In this document: in pieces, positions 24,167 to 33,477 of the stretch
Layout of the letters: every line of letters starts with the position of its first letter
Numbering within the stretch: the first letter of the stretch is position 1
From: an uncultured Bacteroidota bacterium
GTDB taxonomy: Bacteria > Bacteroidota > Bacteroidia > Flavobacteriales > Flavobacteriaceae
Direction: 5' to 3'
Length of the DNA: 44,166 nucleotides
Assembly: GCA_902582405.1 (NCBI GenBank)
Contig: CACHSA010000010.1
Location: forward strand, 1-44,166
Program-made: the position numbers and the translations under genes
Notes under the pieces: generated by a model
Seen by the model: only the letters and a program-made list of their open reading frames with translations
Database searches by the model: none
Told to the model about the DNA's origin: nothing

Positions 24167-25116
24167 TTTGTATAAAAATCACAGATTTGTTTAGCTAATT
24201 CTTCTCCAATCCTGTCCTGAGCCTCAGAGGTTGCTGCTCCTATGTGAGGCGTTAGGGAAATCTTGGGGTGCATAAGAATAGATACTGAGGGGTTAGGTTC
24301 ATTTTCAAACGTATCTAGACCTGCAAACTTAATTTTACCATTATCGAGATTTCTAATTAATTCTATTTCGTCAATAATACCTCCTCTAGATGCATTAATG
24401 ATAGCTGAACCATTTTTCATTTTTTTAAATTCATTTTTACCAATAATATATTTTTCTTGAGCAGGTACATGGACTGTTATAAAGTCCGACTTTTCCAAAA
24501 GCTTATCAAGTGTTAAAAGATCTAATCTAAATGAATAGTCACTTTTTTCATTTAATTTTAAATCCAACTTTTTTTCAGTTTTAAATTTATCAAAACCAAA
24601 AATATTCATACCAAGACCAAAGCCAATTTTTGCCACTTCTAGTCCAATTTTTCCTAGTCCAATTATTCCCAGATTTTTATTTTTGAGTTCTATTCCTTCA
24701 GAATAATTCTTTTTTAAATCTTTAAAATTTTTTTCACCTTCCAATGGCATCTTTCTATTGCTATCATACAAAAATCTAGATCCGCTAAATAAATGTGCAA
24801 AAACAAGTTCTGCAACCGAATTTGATGATGCTGAAGGCGTATTTATGACCAATAAGTTATTAGATTTTGCATATTCTACATCAATATTGTCCATACCGAC
24901 ACCTCCACGACCAATTATTTTAAGAGATTTACAATTGTCGATAAGATTTTTTCTAACCTGAGTAGCACTTCTAACAAGAAGAATAGTAATTTTTTCTGAA
25001 TTTATAAAATCTTCTAAATTATCCTGTTCGATCTTGTCTAAATAAACTTCAAAACCATTTTTATTCAAAATATCAACTCCGCTTTTAGATATCCCATCAT
25101 TAGCCAAAACCTTCAT
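24163..25116 (-). CDS. serA: D-3-phosphoglycerate dehydrogenase
   Basis: Oxidises 3-phosphoglycerate to phosphohydroxypyruvate, first step of serine synthesis. At 317 residues it is the short form without an ACT domain. The NAD-binding motif is GLGKIGLEVA (~152), the substrate-binding block is GRGGVGMDNID, and the catalytic Arg (NASRGG), Glu (ENEP) and His (TPHIG) are all present. It follows serC by 4 nt. Lacking the ACT domain it is probably not serine-feedback inhibited, which is inference from family knowledge. Confidence 0.94.
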   Translation of the reverse strand: MKVLANDGISKSGVDILNKNGFEVYLDKIEQDNLEDFINSEKITILLVRSATQVRKNLIDNCKSLKIIGRGGVGMDNIDVEYAKSNNLLVINTPSASSNSVAELVFAHLFSGSRFLYDSNRKMPLEGEKNFKDLKKNYSEGIELKNKNLGIIGLGKIGLEVAKIGFGLGMNIFGFDKFKTEKKLDLKLNEKSDYSFRLDLLTLDKLLEKSDFITVHVPAQEKYIIGKNEFKKMKNGSAIINASRGGIIDEIELIRNLDNGKIKFAGLDTFENEPNPSVSILMHPKISLTPHIGAATSEAQDRIGEELAKQICDFYTK

Positions 25117-25120
25117 ATCA

Positions 25121-26182
25121 TCAAATTTTATTAAATTTTTTCATAATTTCAACTAAAATTCTAACACTGTCAATTGAAATTGCATTGTAAAGAGAAACTC
25201 TATACCCACCAACAGACCTGTGTCCCTTAATTCCATGTATATTGTTTTTGGAGCACATTTCATTAAATTTTTCAGAGTTGTAATTGTCGTTGATACCAAA
25301 AGTTACATTCATGTTACTTCTGTCAGACTTTTTAACAAATCCATGAAAAGCTTCGTTATTATCAATCTCATTATAAAGTAACTTGGCTTTTTCAATATTA
25401 TTTTTTTCAATCATGTCGATCCCACCAGATTTTAAAATCCATTCCATATTAAGCATACACGTGTAAATTGAAAAAACAGGAGGTGTATTATATAAGCTTT
25501 GTTTATCAACATGGTTTTGATAACTCAATATAGATGGAATTTTTCTTTTATTTTTTTTTAATAATTCCTTTTTTAAAATAACTAAAGTTACTCCTGCAGC
25601 GCCAATGTTTTTTTGCGCTCCAGCATAAATAAGATCAAATTTTGAAAAGTTGATTTTCCTAGAAAAAATATCAGAACTCATATCAGCGATTAATGGTGAT
25701 TTTGTCTCAGGGAACTTATGAAATTGTGTTCCAAAAATTGTATTATTTGATGTGATATGTAAGTAGTCCAAATCTTCTGAAATTTTAATATCATTTGGGA
25801 TGTAGGTGTGATTTTTATTTTTTGAAGAGGCAATTTCGATAACATTACCGTAATACTTTGCTTCAGCTATCGCTTTTTCTGACCAAGTCCCTGTGTTTAT
25901 ATATCCTGCAACATTATTCAAAAAATTAGAAGCAACCATTAAATATTGGTGACTTGCTCCACCTTGCAAAAATAATACCTCGTATTCGTTTTTGTCAAGG
26001 CAAGATATTTCAAGAGCCAAATCTTTTGCTTTAGTGATTATTTCAGAAAATTTTTCACTTCTGTGAGATATTTCTAATATAGATAAGCCAGTTTTGTCTA
26101 TCTCTTTAATTGCTTCAGCGGAAAATTTGAAAACATCATTTGGTAGCGCTGTTGGTCCTGCATTAAAGTTATATTTTTTCAT
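25121..26182 (-). CDS. serC: Phosphoserine aminotransferase
   Basis: Transfers an amino group from glutamate to phosphohydroxypyruvate, second step of serine synthesis. The 353-residue PLP enzyme starts NFNAGPTALP as usual, has EISHRS near residue 40, LFLQGGASHQ, ADMSSD and the PLP lysine in YAGAQKNIG, and ends with GHRSVGGYRVSLYNA. It is the first gene of the serC-serA-DUF6787 unit. A ~90-nt gap separates it from the LuxC-like gene upstream. Confidence 0.96.
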   Translation of the reverse strand: MKKYNFNAGPTALPNDVFKFSAEAIKEIDKTGLSILEISHRSEKFSEIITKAKDLALEISCLDKNEYEVLFLQGGASHQYLMVASNFLNNVAGYINTGTWSEKAIAEAKYYGNVIEIASSKNKNHTYIPNDIKISEDLDYLHITSNNTIFGTQFHKFPETKSPLIADMSSDIFSRKINFSKFDLIYAGAQKNIGAAGVTLVILKKELLKKNKRKIPSILSYQNHVDKQSLYNTPPVFSIYTCMLNMEWILKSGGIDMIEKNNIEKAKLLYNEIDNNEAFHGFVKKSDRSNMNVTFGINDNYNSEKFNEMCSKNNIHGIKGHRSVGGYRVSLYNAISIDSVRILVEIMKKFNKI

Positions 26183-26273
26183 AATTTAAAAATTCAGCAC
26201 AAATATCATCATATTAAATGGAATATAGCAATCTATTTGACAAGGTTTTTTAATTTGTTTTTCAACAATTTAC

Positions 26274-27287
26274 TCACAGAGATAACAAAAATTGAATAGT
26301 GTCAATATTGTCTGCATAGTTTACCAATTTGGGTTTTTGTGCTTGACCAAATTTTACAAATGAATCGCCATCCATATTTCCAATCAAACATTGAATCCTC
26401 GAAAGATTTGAGTTAATTTCTTTAAAAAGAGTTTTTTTGTTATCGTAAAATTCGTAATTAATTGTCGAAATGTCAGCATGGATACTTTTATCTTCAATTA
26501 GTACCAACTTTCCAGCAATATGAAAATTACTTTTAATTATTTTATTTATTGCCTTGTTTTTCTTGAAATTATTTATGTATTCATTTAAACTTATTGATTT
26601 CGATTTTTCCCTTAAGATTTCAATGAGAGGACTAAAATTATAATTGTTTGGAACATAAATTTTAGTAATACTTCTACACCCAAAGCCAAAATAATCAAAA
26701 ATATCATTTGACAAGAGTTTCAGTTCTTTCAATGACTCACTGCCGTCTAATATACCAATTGAATTTCTGCTACCCCTTAGGATGGCCGGATGGGAATTGA
26801 ACTTTAATCTGATATTATTAATTGTTAGATTATTTCCAGTTGCTATAATAGCATCAGCAAAATCTATTTTTTCTTTGAAAATTACTTTTTTTTCCAAATG
26901 AGGTTCAAATTCAGTTAATTTCATGTATAAAAATGGGATCAAAAATGGATCAGAAGATGAAGTTTTGACTATTGCTATGTGATTTGTAAATATAACACAC
27001 ATCAGGTCATGAAATCCAACTAAAGGAATATTGCCTGCCATAATAACTCCAATTATTTTTACATCTTTATTCTCAAAATCATATTTTGATAGCCATTCTA
27101 AAATATTTTCCTTTCTTAGAGTATCTCCCCAAATCCTAAGTGCTTTAAGTGTATTTTTGAATATAAACCATTTATTGTTATTTTCCGTTTTAACAATTAG
27201 TTCACTTAACTCAAAGTCAATATTATCTCTTCTTAAATATTTTCCAAGTTTAACAAAAGCTCTAATTTTTTTATCTAAGTGTTTCAT
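26274..27287 (-). CDS. LuxC-like acyl-CoA reductase
   Basis: A 337-residue protein of the LuxC-type acyl-CoA reductase family, which forms fatty aldehydes in luminous bacteria. I use the ATG at 27287 (MKHLDKKIRAF); the longer frame starts with TTG three codons upstream. Recognisable are GVIMAGNIPLVGFHDLM, KTSSSDPFLIP, ATGNNLTINN, LRGSRNSIG and FGFGCRSITKIYVP, the last containing the candidate active Cys. Luminescence is not implied: no luxA, luxB or luxE is near. It diverges from the ferredoxin gene, a pairing I recall as common in Bacteroidota. Confidence 0.85.
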   Translation of the reverse strand: MKHLDKKIRAFVKLGKYLRRDNIDFELSELIVKTENNNKWFIFKNTLKALRIWGDTLRKENILEWLSKYDFENKDVKIIGVIMAGNIPLVGFHDLMCVIFTNHIAIVKTSSSDPFLIPFLYMKLTEFEPHLEKKVIFKEKIDFADAIIATGNNLTINNIRLKFNSHPAILRGSRNSIGILDGSESLKELKLLSNDIFDYFGFGCRSITKIYVPNNYNFSPLIEILREKSKSISLNEYINNFKKNKAINKIIKSNFHIAGKLVLIEDKSIHADISTINYEFYDNKKTLFKEINSNLSRIQCLIGNMDGDSFVKFGQAQKPKLVNYADNIDTIQFLLSL

Positions 27288-27345
27288 ATCTTGCAAAATA
27301 TAAACGCGCGCTTTATTTTTACACTAAATTATATAAACTTTACAT

Positions 27346-27696
27346 ATGGCTATTATTATTACAGATGAATGCATTAATTGCGGAGCTTGTGAGCCCGAAT
27401 GTCCAAACACAGCAATTTACGAATCATCAGAGGATTGGAAATATAGCGATGGTACATCTTTAAAGGGATTATTAAATCTCTCAAGTGGTGAAACTATTGA
27501 TGCGGACCTCTCACAGGAGCCTATTTCTGATGAATATTATTATATTGTTCCAGATAAATGTACAGAATGTAAAGGTTTTCATGAAGAGCCTCAGTGTGCA
27601 GCAGTGTGTCCAGTAGATTGTTGCATACCAGATGAAAATAACATTGAAAGCGAATCTAAACTCCTTGAAAAGCAATCTTTCATGCACAACAAATAA
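27346..27696 (+). CDS. 2[4Fe-4S] ferredoxin
   Basis: A 116-residue electron carrier. The first cluster motif is [12 protein letters not shown] (C-X2-C-X2-C-X3-CP) near residue 10; the second is [22 protein letters not shown], with the seven-residue insertion typical of the Alvin/FdxA-like group. About 40 acidic residues separate the two. The start [13 protein letters not shown] is standard. Its promoter region is shared with the divergent LuxC-like gene, a possible redox partner. ychF follows after 9 nt. Confidence 0.93.
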   Translation: MAIIITDECINCGACEPECPNTAIYESSEDWKYSDGTSLKGLLNLSSGETIDADLSQEPISDEYYYIVPDKCTECKGFHEEPQCAAVCPVDCCIPDENNIESESKLLEKQSFMHNK

Positions 27697-27705
27697 GTTA
27701 TTTTT

Positions 27706-28797
27706 ATGAAAGCTGGAATTATTGGTTTACCTAACGTCGGGAAGTCTACATTATTTAACTGTTTGTCTAATTCTAAAGCCCACTCTGCTAATTTCCCTTT
27801 TTGCACAATAGAACCAAATATAGGGAAAGTCAATGTCCCAGATGAAAGATTGACGATACTTACAGATTTAATTAATCCAAAACAAACAGTCCCTGCAAGT
27901 ATTGAAATTGTAGATATAGCAGGTTTAGTTAAAGGTGCTAGTAAAGGAGAGGGTCTTGGAAACCAGTTTTTAGCTAATATTAGAGAAACTGATGCTCTTA
28001 TACATGTTTTAAGATGTTTTGAGGATACTAATATTACTCATATCGAGGGATATATTGATCCTATAAGAGATAAAGAAATAATTGATTTGGAATTACAAAT
28101 TAAAGATCTTGAGACAGTTGATAAACAAATTGAAAAAATATCAAAAAAACTAAGAGCTGGTTTTAAAGATGATATCAAATACCACGATGTTTTACAGAAA
28201 ATTAAAAATAAATTAGAAAACTCAGAAAACCTAAGGGTTTTAGGCTTAGAAAAAAGTGAAATAGATTTAATTAAAGATTTAAATCTCTTGACATTGAAAC
28301 CAATTCTATATGTTTGTAATGTATCTGAAAAAGATTTGAATACTGGTAATATTTTTACAAACAGCGTTAATGAAATGATTAAATTGGAAAATTCTGAAGT
28401 GCTTATACTAGCTATATCACTCGAAGCTGAGATTTTTGAAATTGAAGATTTTTCTGATAGAAAATCATTTTTAGATAACTACCAAATAAACCAACCAGCT
28501 TCCTTAAAGCTAATTAATCAAACGTACAAACTTTTAAATATGCAAACATTTTTTACTGTTGGTGAAAATGAAGTTAAAGCTTGGACAATACAAATTGGAT
28601 GGAATGCACAAAAAGCTGCTGGGGTTATCCATTCAGACTTCGAAAAGGGCTTTATAAGATCAGAGGTTATTTCTTATGATGATTATCAAAATTACAAGAG
28701 CGAAGCTAAAATAAAGGAAGCTGGAAAGTTAAGAGTAGAGGGGAAGGAGTATATTGTTAAAGACGGTGATATTATGCATTTCAGATTTAACGTTTAA
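27706..28797 (+). CDS. ychF: Ribosome-binding ATPase YchF
   Basis: An Obg-related P-loop ATPase of 363 residues, the usual length. G1 is GLPNVGKSTLFN, the ANFPFCTIEPN switch block follows, G3 is DIAGLVKGAS and the G4 position reads NVSEKD, the altered NxxE that makes the family prefer ATP to GTP. The TGS-like C-terminal domain includes FFTVGENEVKAW and HFRFNV at the end. It binds ribosomes and takes part in stress responses. It lies 9 nt after the ferredoxin gene and ends 1 nt from the convergent miaA. Confidence 0.96.
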   Translation: MKAGIIGLPNVGKSTLFNCLSNSKAHSANFPFCTIEPNIGKVNVPDERLTILTDLINPKQTVPASIEIVDIAGLVKGASKGEGLGNQFLANIRETDALIHVLRCFEDTNITHIEGYIDPIRDKEIIDLELQIKDLETVDKQIEKISKKLRAGFKDDIKYHDVLQKIKNKLENSENLRVLGLEKSEIDLIKDLNLLTLKPILYVCNVSEKDLNTGNIFTNSVNEMIKLENSEVLILAISLEAEIFEIEDFSDRKSFLDNYQINQPASLKLINQTYKLLNMQTFFTVGENEVKAWTIQIGWNAQKAAGVIHSDFEKGFIRSEVISYDDYQNYKSEAKIKEAGKLRVEGKEYIVKDGDIMHFRFNV

Positions 28798-28798
28798 G

Positions 28799-29698
28799 TT
28801 AGTTATTAATAAAATTTAATATTTCATTTAATTTATAATTCTCTTTTACTAAAAACACTTCTTTGTATTTTTTGTTCCATGTAGTCTGTCTTTTAGCATA
28901 TCGTCTAGTATTTTTCTTAATTTCTTCAATGGTATATTTGTAATTGTATTTTCCATTGAAGTACTCGAAAAACTCCTTGTAACCAACAGTTTGTAGAGAG
29001 TTTAGGTTTCTGTATTTATAAAATTCTTTTGCCTCTTTTTCTAACCCAAGCGAAATCATTTTATCAACTCTTTTATTAATTTTTTTATATAATTTTTCTC
29101 TTTTGGAATCCATCAACAATATTTTTGTTTTAAAGAAGTTATTTTTTCTTTTTTCTTTAAAAAAAGATACAAAGGGCTTTCCAGAAGATAAGCAAACCTC
29201 CAAAGCCCTAATTACTCTTCGGGCGTTATTCTTATCTACCATTCTATAATATTCTGGGTCATGTTCCCTGAGCATTGAATTTAACTTTTGCAATCCCTCG
29301 TTTTTAAATAATGAAATCACTTGTTTTTTAATAGAAGCTTTCACTTTTGGAAAATGATCTATTCCGCATATAATAGAGTCTGCATACAAGCCAGAACCAC
29401 CAACCATAACAACTGTATTATTTTTTTTAAAAAGTGACTCAAGTATTTTATTTGCTTGTTTATGAAAAATACCGACATTGAAGTCATCATGAATTGAAAC
29501 ATGATTTATAAAATGATGTTTTATTTTTTTTAAATTAATTTTCGAAGGTTTTGCTGTACCAATTGAGATTTCTTTATAAATCTGCCTTGAATCGCAAGAA
29601 ATTATTTCAGTATTAAGAGTACTTGCTAATAAAATTGATAATTTAGTTTTACCAGAACATGTTGGTCCTCCAATATAAACTAATTTATTCTTCTTCAT
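28799..29698 (-). CDS. miaA: tRNA dimethylallyltransferase MiaA
   Basis: Adds the isopentenyl group to A37 of tRNAs reading U-starting codons. I start it at the ATG at 29698 (MKKNKLVYIGGPT), 299 residues; the longer open frame extends into the ion-channel gene and is not needed. The P-loop GGPTCSGKTKL, the substrate-binding CDSRQIYKEISIGTAKPS, GGSGLYADSIICG and the final RRYAKRQTTWNKK are characteristic. The start lies 14 nt inside the channel gene, so they are co-translated. Confidence 0.95.
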   Translation of the reverse strand: MKKNKLVYIGGPTCSGKTKLSILLASTLNTEIISCDSRQIYKEISIGTAKPSKINLKKIKHHFINHVSIHDDFNVGIFHKQANKILESLFKKNNTVVMVGGSGLYADSIICGIDHFPKVKASIKKQVISLFKNEGLQKLNSMLREHDPEYYRMVDKNNARRVIRALEVCLSSGKPFVSFFKEKRKNNFFKTKILLMDSKREKLYKKINKRVDKMISLGLEKEAKEFYKYRNLNSLQTVGYKEFFEYFNGKYNYKYTIEEIKKNTRRYAKRQTTWNKKYKEVFLVKENYKLNEILNFINN

Positions 29699-30515
29699 TA
29701 AGTAAATTACCGCAACTATGGCAGTACTTAGCATTATCTTTGTGTGAAGATTCAGCACAAATTGAACATGATTGCGTATTTGTGTCTGGTCTTCTTCTTT
29801 TTTGAGCCATCTCAGCACTTACAATACCGGTAGGAACCGCTATGATTCCATACCCCATAATCATAATTATTGATGCAATAAACCTGCCAATGGTTGTTCC
29901 AGGTGCTATATCACCGTACCCAACTGTAGTGAGTGTCACAATCGTCCAATATATACTTTCAGGAATACTGGTAAAACCATTTTCTTCACCTTCGATCAAA
30001 TACATTATGGTGCCAAAAATTATCGATAAAATAAATACTGTGAATAAAAAAACTCCTATTTTGGCCCTGCTTGCCTTCAAAGACCTAATTAAAAAATTAG
30101 ATTCCCCGATAAACCTTGTTAATTTAAGAATCCTAAAGATTCTTAATAATCTTAAAGCTCTAAGGGCTGCCAGCGAGCCGCTACTCACAAAAAAGAAACT
30201 TAAATATTGTGGTAAAATTGATAATAAATCAATAATGCCAAAAAAACTTGTGATATATTTTATTGGTTTTTTTACAACAATTATTCTTAACCCGTATTCT
30301 ATTGAAAAAAGAACTGTTATAATCCATTCTATTATATCAAATAAATATCTGTAATTTTCATGAAAAATAGCAATACTGTCTAACATGACAACAAATACGC
30401 TCAAAAGTATCAAGACTAATAATAGTACGTCAAAAAGCTTACCCTCTGGAGTATCTGCTTCGTATATAATTTCGTGAAGGAGTGATTTTAAACCCTTATT
30501 TGAATCTATTTCCAT
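29685..30515 (-). CDS. Voltage-gated-type potassium channel with C-terminal zinc ribbon
   Basis: A 276-residue six-helix ion channel subunit. S1 begins near residue 28; S4 carries repeated Arg/Lys (LRALRLLRIFRILKLTRF) about residue 118-135; the selectivity filter is TTVGYGD (~195). After S6 the protein ends in a compact Cys motif, CSIC plus CHSC, separated by about 13 residues, likely to bind zinc. It should conduct K+ through the inner membrane; the ribbon would lie in the cytosol as a sensing or assembly domain, which is inference. Confidence 0.92.
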   Translation of the reverse strand: MEIDSNKGLKSLLHEIIYEADTPEGKLFDVLLLVLILLSVFVVMLDSIAIFHENYRYLFDIIEWIITVLFSIEYGLRIIVVKKPIKYITSFFGIIDLLSILPQYLSFFFVSSGSLAALRALRLLRIFRILKLTRFIGESNFLIRSLKASRAKIGVFLFTVFILSIIFGTIMYLIEGEENGFTSIPESIYWTIVTLTTVGYGDIAPGTTIGRFIASIIMIMGYGIIAVPTGIVSAEMAQKRRRPDTNTQSCSICAESSHKDNAKYCHSCGNLLNEEE

Positions 30516-30569
30516 ATTATAAATTCATTGTAAAGGTAAGAAGATTTAATATAAAATTGACAAAACCAA

Positions 30570-31124
30570 TTATTGTTCATTTTTAGATGATTTAATTTTT
30601 GATTTAATGATTTTATTATCTAAATCATTGTCTAAAAGAAGTTTAAATAGCTCTAAAGCACCCAGAGCATCTGAATTTGCTCTATGTGGATTTTCATTTA
30701 CAATTCCAAAATTTGACAATAAATTAGTCAACTTATATGATTTTAAATTTGGAAAAATTAATTTTGATAACTCAACAGTACATAATAAGTTTCTTTGAAA
30801 TTTTATATTAATATTTTCAAATTCATTTTTAATTACTCTGAAGTCAAAACTTACATTATGAGCAACAATTATTTTATCCTTTGTGATTTCAAAAATATTT
30901 TCTGATACATCTTTAAACTTAGGTGAATATTTCACTAAATCATTGTCTATACCTGTCAGCCTTTGAACGAAGGGTTGTATAGGTTTACCTGGATTTATCA
31001 AAGTTTCAAAGCTGTTGATAATTTTAGCGCCATCATATACTAATATTGCAATGTCTGTGATTTTCTCTTCATTGTACTTCCCACCTGTTGTTTCGACATC
31101 TAAAATGGCAAAATAGTTATCCAT
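30570..31124 (-). CDS. DnaQ-like 3'-5' exonuclease (DEDDh family)
   Basis: A 184-residue exonuclease from the ATG at 31124 (MDNYFAILDVETTGG), which overlaps the yggS-like stop by 8 nt; the longer frame only adds residues read from that gene. Exo I is DVETTGG, Exo II is VAHNVSFDFR, and Exo III is HRANSDALGALE with the catalytic His and Asp, so all DEDDh residues are present. It resembles the epsilon proofreading subunit but could be a standalone nuclease, as many Bacteroidota carry several; a GIY-YIG extension is not present. Confidence 0.9.
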   Translation of the reverse strand: MDNYFAILDVETTGGKYNEEKITDIAILVYDGAKIINSFETLINPGKPIQPFVQRLTGIDNDLVKYSPKFKDVSENIFEITKDKIIVAHNVSFDFRVIKNEFENINIKFQRNLLCTVELSKLIFPNLKSYKLTNLLSNFGIVNENPHRANSDALGALELFKLLLDNDLDNKIIKSKIKSSKNEQ

Positions 31125-31770
31125 TTCTTTCACCAAAAATTTTACTGCCAACTCTAATAACATTTGAACCATTTTTGATTGCCAAATTATAATCCATAGT
31201 CATCCCCATTGAAATTATATTAAATTTTTTGTTTGAGTATTTGATTTTATCAAAAAGAACTTTTAATTTTTTAAATTCATTTTCTATTATATTTTTATTA
31301 TCTACAAATGAAGCCATACCCATTAGACCAGTTATTTTTATACCCTCGAAATCATTTTCTAAATCCAAAATCTCCATTATCTCATTTTCATTTAATCCAA
31401 ACTTTGTCTCGTCACTAGATATTTTGTATTGTATTAAACATTCTATAACTCTATTATTTTTTACAGCTTGTTTGTTTATTTCTTTAGCAAGTTTTAAACT
31501 ATCTAAACTGTGTATAAGGGATACATATGGAGCTAGATATTTTACTTTATTTGTTTGAATATGTCCAATCATATGCCAATTTATGTCTTTTGGTAAAGCA
31601 TTAAATTTAGATGTCATTTCTTGAATTTTGTTTTCACCAAAATCTCTATGGCCTATTTCGTATGCTTTTTTAATAGATTCAATTGATTTTGTCTTTGAAA
31701 CAGCAACAACCAAAACACTTTCACCAACTTCTTTTTTAATCTTATTTAAGTTTTGTTGAACTAAATCCAT
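31117..31770 (-). CDS. PLP homeostasis protein, YggS/PLPBP family
   Basis: A 217-residue single-domain alanine-racemase-fold protein that binds pyridoxal phosphate and helps balance B6 vitamers and amino acids. The PLP lysine is in VAVSKTKS (~26). DFGENKIQE, WHMIGHIQTNKVKYL, GLMGMASF, SMGMTMDYNLAI and RVGSKIFGER follow, the complete signature. It lies 4 nt after the Gfo/Idh/MocA gene and overlaps the exonuclease gene. Confidence 0.95.
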   Translation of the reverse strand: MDLVQQNLNKIKKEVGESVLVVAVSKTKSIESIKKAYEIGHRDFGENKIQEMTSKFNALPKDINWHMIGHIQTNKVKYLAPYVSLIHSLDSLKLAKEINKQAVKNNRVIECLIQYKISSDETKFGLNENEIMEILDLENDFEGIKITGLMGMASFVDNKNIIENEFKKLKVLFDKIKYSNKKFNIISMGMTMDYNLAIKNGSNVIRVGSKIFGERNG

Positions 31771-31774
31771 AAAA

Positions 31775-32746
31775 TTACATTGAATTTATAATAGAGTGGG
31801 CTAGCTTTAATGCTTTGGTTGCATCTTCAAGGGACACAACCGATTCACTGTTGTTATTAATCGAATTTGCAAAATTTTCCAATTCAATTTGGATGGCGTT
31901 GTAATTTATAATTTTAGGACTTTTAAAAAGTATTTGTTTTTTCTTTCCCTCAGCATTTTCGAGTATTAAAGCAGATTCATCTAATTTATTAGGTGCATCA
32001 ATCATTTTTACAACTTCAACTTTCTTATTGTAGAGATCAACTGAAATGTACGCTTCCTTTTGAAAAAATCTAAGTTTACGCATATTTTTCATAGAGATCC
32101 TACTTGCTGTCAAATTAGCTACAGCCCCATTAACAAATTCGATTCTAGCATTCGCAATGTCGGGAGTATCACTAATTACCGTTACTCCAGAAGAAGAAAT
32201 TTTTTTTACATCAGACTGTATTAAACTTAATACAATGTCAATATCATGTATCATCAAATCTAAAATAACTGAAACATCTGTTCCCCTCGGATTAAATTCA
32301 GAAAGTCGATGTGATTCAATAAACATTGGATCCCCAATAAATTTTCTAATTGACTGAAATGCAGGATTAAACCTCTCAACGTGACCGACTTGGCCTATTA
32401 TTTTTTTTTCCCTGGACAATCTTACTATTTCCTCTGCCTCCTCAACAGTAAAAGCAATAGGTTTTTCAATGAAAATGTGTTTATTTTTTTTAATACATTT
32501 TATTGCTATTTCATGATGAAATTGAGTTGGAGTAATTATAGCAATTGCTTCTGTAGAATCGATTAAAAGTTTAGGATCATTAAAATATTTATAACCATAT
32601 TCCTTTTCAATATTTGTTGAATATTCAGTATCTATGTCATAGAATCCAACAAGATGAAAATTTTTGGATTCGTTTAATAATTTTAAATGAATTTTACCTA
32701 GGTGGCCAGCACCAAATACTCCGATTTTAATTAGTTTAGTATACAC
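31775..32746 (-). CDS. Gfo/Idh/MocA family oxidoreductase
   Basis: A 323-residue NAD(P)-dependent oxidoreductase with the Rossmann motif GVFGAGHLGKIHL, the catalytic-domain EKPIA (HIFIEKPIAF) and GHVERFNPAF, the usual substrate-side motif with HDIDIVLSL further on. No ATG exists at a sensible place; the start is GTG at 32744-32746 (MYTKLIKIGVFG). The substrate, probably a sugar or inositol-type compound, cannot be named. It diverges from pcm across 77 nt. Confidence 0.9.
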   Translation of the reverse strand: MYTKLIKIGVFGAGHLGKIHLKLLNESKNFHLVGFYDIDTEYSTNIEKEYGYKYFNDPKLLIDSTEAIAIITPTQFHHEIAIKCIKKNKHIFIEKPIAFTVEEAEEIVRLSREKKIIGQVGHVERFNPAFQSIRKFIGDPMFIESHRLSEFNPRGTDVSVILDLMIHDIDIVLSLIQSDVKKISSSGVTVISDTPDIANARIEFVNGAVANLTASRISMKNMRKLRFFQKEAYISVDLYNKKVEVVKMIDAPNKLDESALILENAEGKKKQILFKSPKIINYNAIQIELENFANSINNNSESVVSLEDATKALKLAHSIINSM

Positions 32747-32823
32747 TTATATATTCTTGATGATAAAATTACATTTTTAAAGTAATTTAAAGTTTTTATT
32801 TTTACTAATATGCTTCGAATTTA

Positions 32824-33471
32824 ATGAAATTAAATACTGATTCACCGAAATATCAAGGCCAAAGAAAAATTATGGTGACTGAATTAGAGTCACTTGGAAT
32901 AAAAAATGAAAATGTATTAAATGCCTTAAACAAGGTTCCACGTCATTTATTTATGGATCCGGGGTTGATTTCTCATTCTTATAAAAACTTGGCTTTTCAG
33001 ATACAGTCAGGTCAGACGATATCTCAACCCTATACAGTTGCATTTCAAACAGAATTAATTAAATGTAAAAAAGGCGATAAGGTCTTAGAAATAGGAACCG
33101 GTTCGGGATATCAGACTGCAATTTTATCATATTTAGAATTTGACGTTTATACAGTCGAAAGAGACCTTACACTTTTTAAAAAATCTTCATTAACGTTTAA
33201 GAATTTATCCATTAAAGTAAAAAAAAATCTTTTTGCAGATGGTTACTTGGGTATAATCGATAGTGCACCATTTGATGCAATAATTGTTACTGCTGCTTCT
33301 AAAGAAATTCCAAAATATTTAATGAATCAGTTAAAAGTAGGAGGGAGAATGGTAATCCCAATTGGGGATGATGTACAAATAATGTATAGATTTACAAGGA
33401 TTGAAAAAAATAAATTTAAACAAGAGGAGTTCGGTGAATTTAAATTTGTGCCACTCGTAAAAGGAAAATAA
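32824..33471 (+). CDS. pcm: Protein-L-isoaspartate O-methyltransferase
   Basis: Methylates isoaspartyl residues in aged proteins to start their repair. The 215-residue protein has VPRHLFM near residue 39, the GQTISQPY substrate loop, the SAM-binding motif LEIGTGSGYQTA (~88), DAIIVTAA and the late GGRMVIPIG. Length and order match the bacterial family. It lies 6 nt from the convergent end of smpB. Confidence 0.95.
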   Translation: MKLNTDSPKYQGQRKIMVTELESLGIKNENVLNALNKVPRHLFMDPGLISHSYKNLAFQIQSGQTISQPYTVAFQTELIKCKKGDKVLEIGTGSGYQTAILSYLEFDVYTVERDLTLFKKSSLTFKNLSIKVKKNLFADGYLGIIDSAPFDAIIVTAASKEIPKYLMNQLKVGGRMVIPIGDDVQIMYRFTRIEKNKFKQEEFGEFKFVPLVKGK

Positions 33472-33477
33472 AAAAAG

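Noticed and set aside
26274-27287. Bioluminescence locus
   Set aside because: Only the reductase resembles Lux proteins; no luciferase subunits or acyl-protein synthetase lie nearby.
29699-29818. N-terminal extension of miaA
   Set aside because: Forty extra residues overlap the zinc-ribbon end of the channel gene; the family starts at the P-loop strand that follows the ATG at 29698.
31125-31172. N-terminal extension of the DnaQ-like exonuclease
   Set aside because: These codons belong to the end of the YggS-type gene in another frame; the ATG at 31124 directly precedes the first exonuclease motif.
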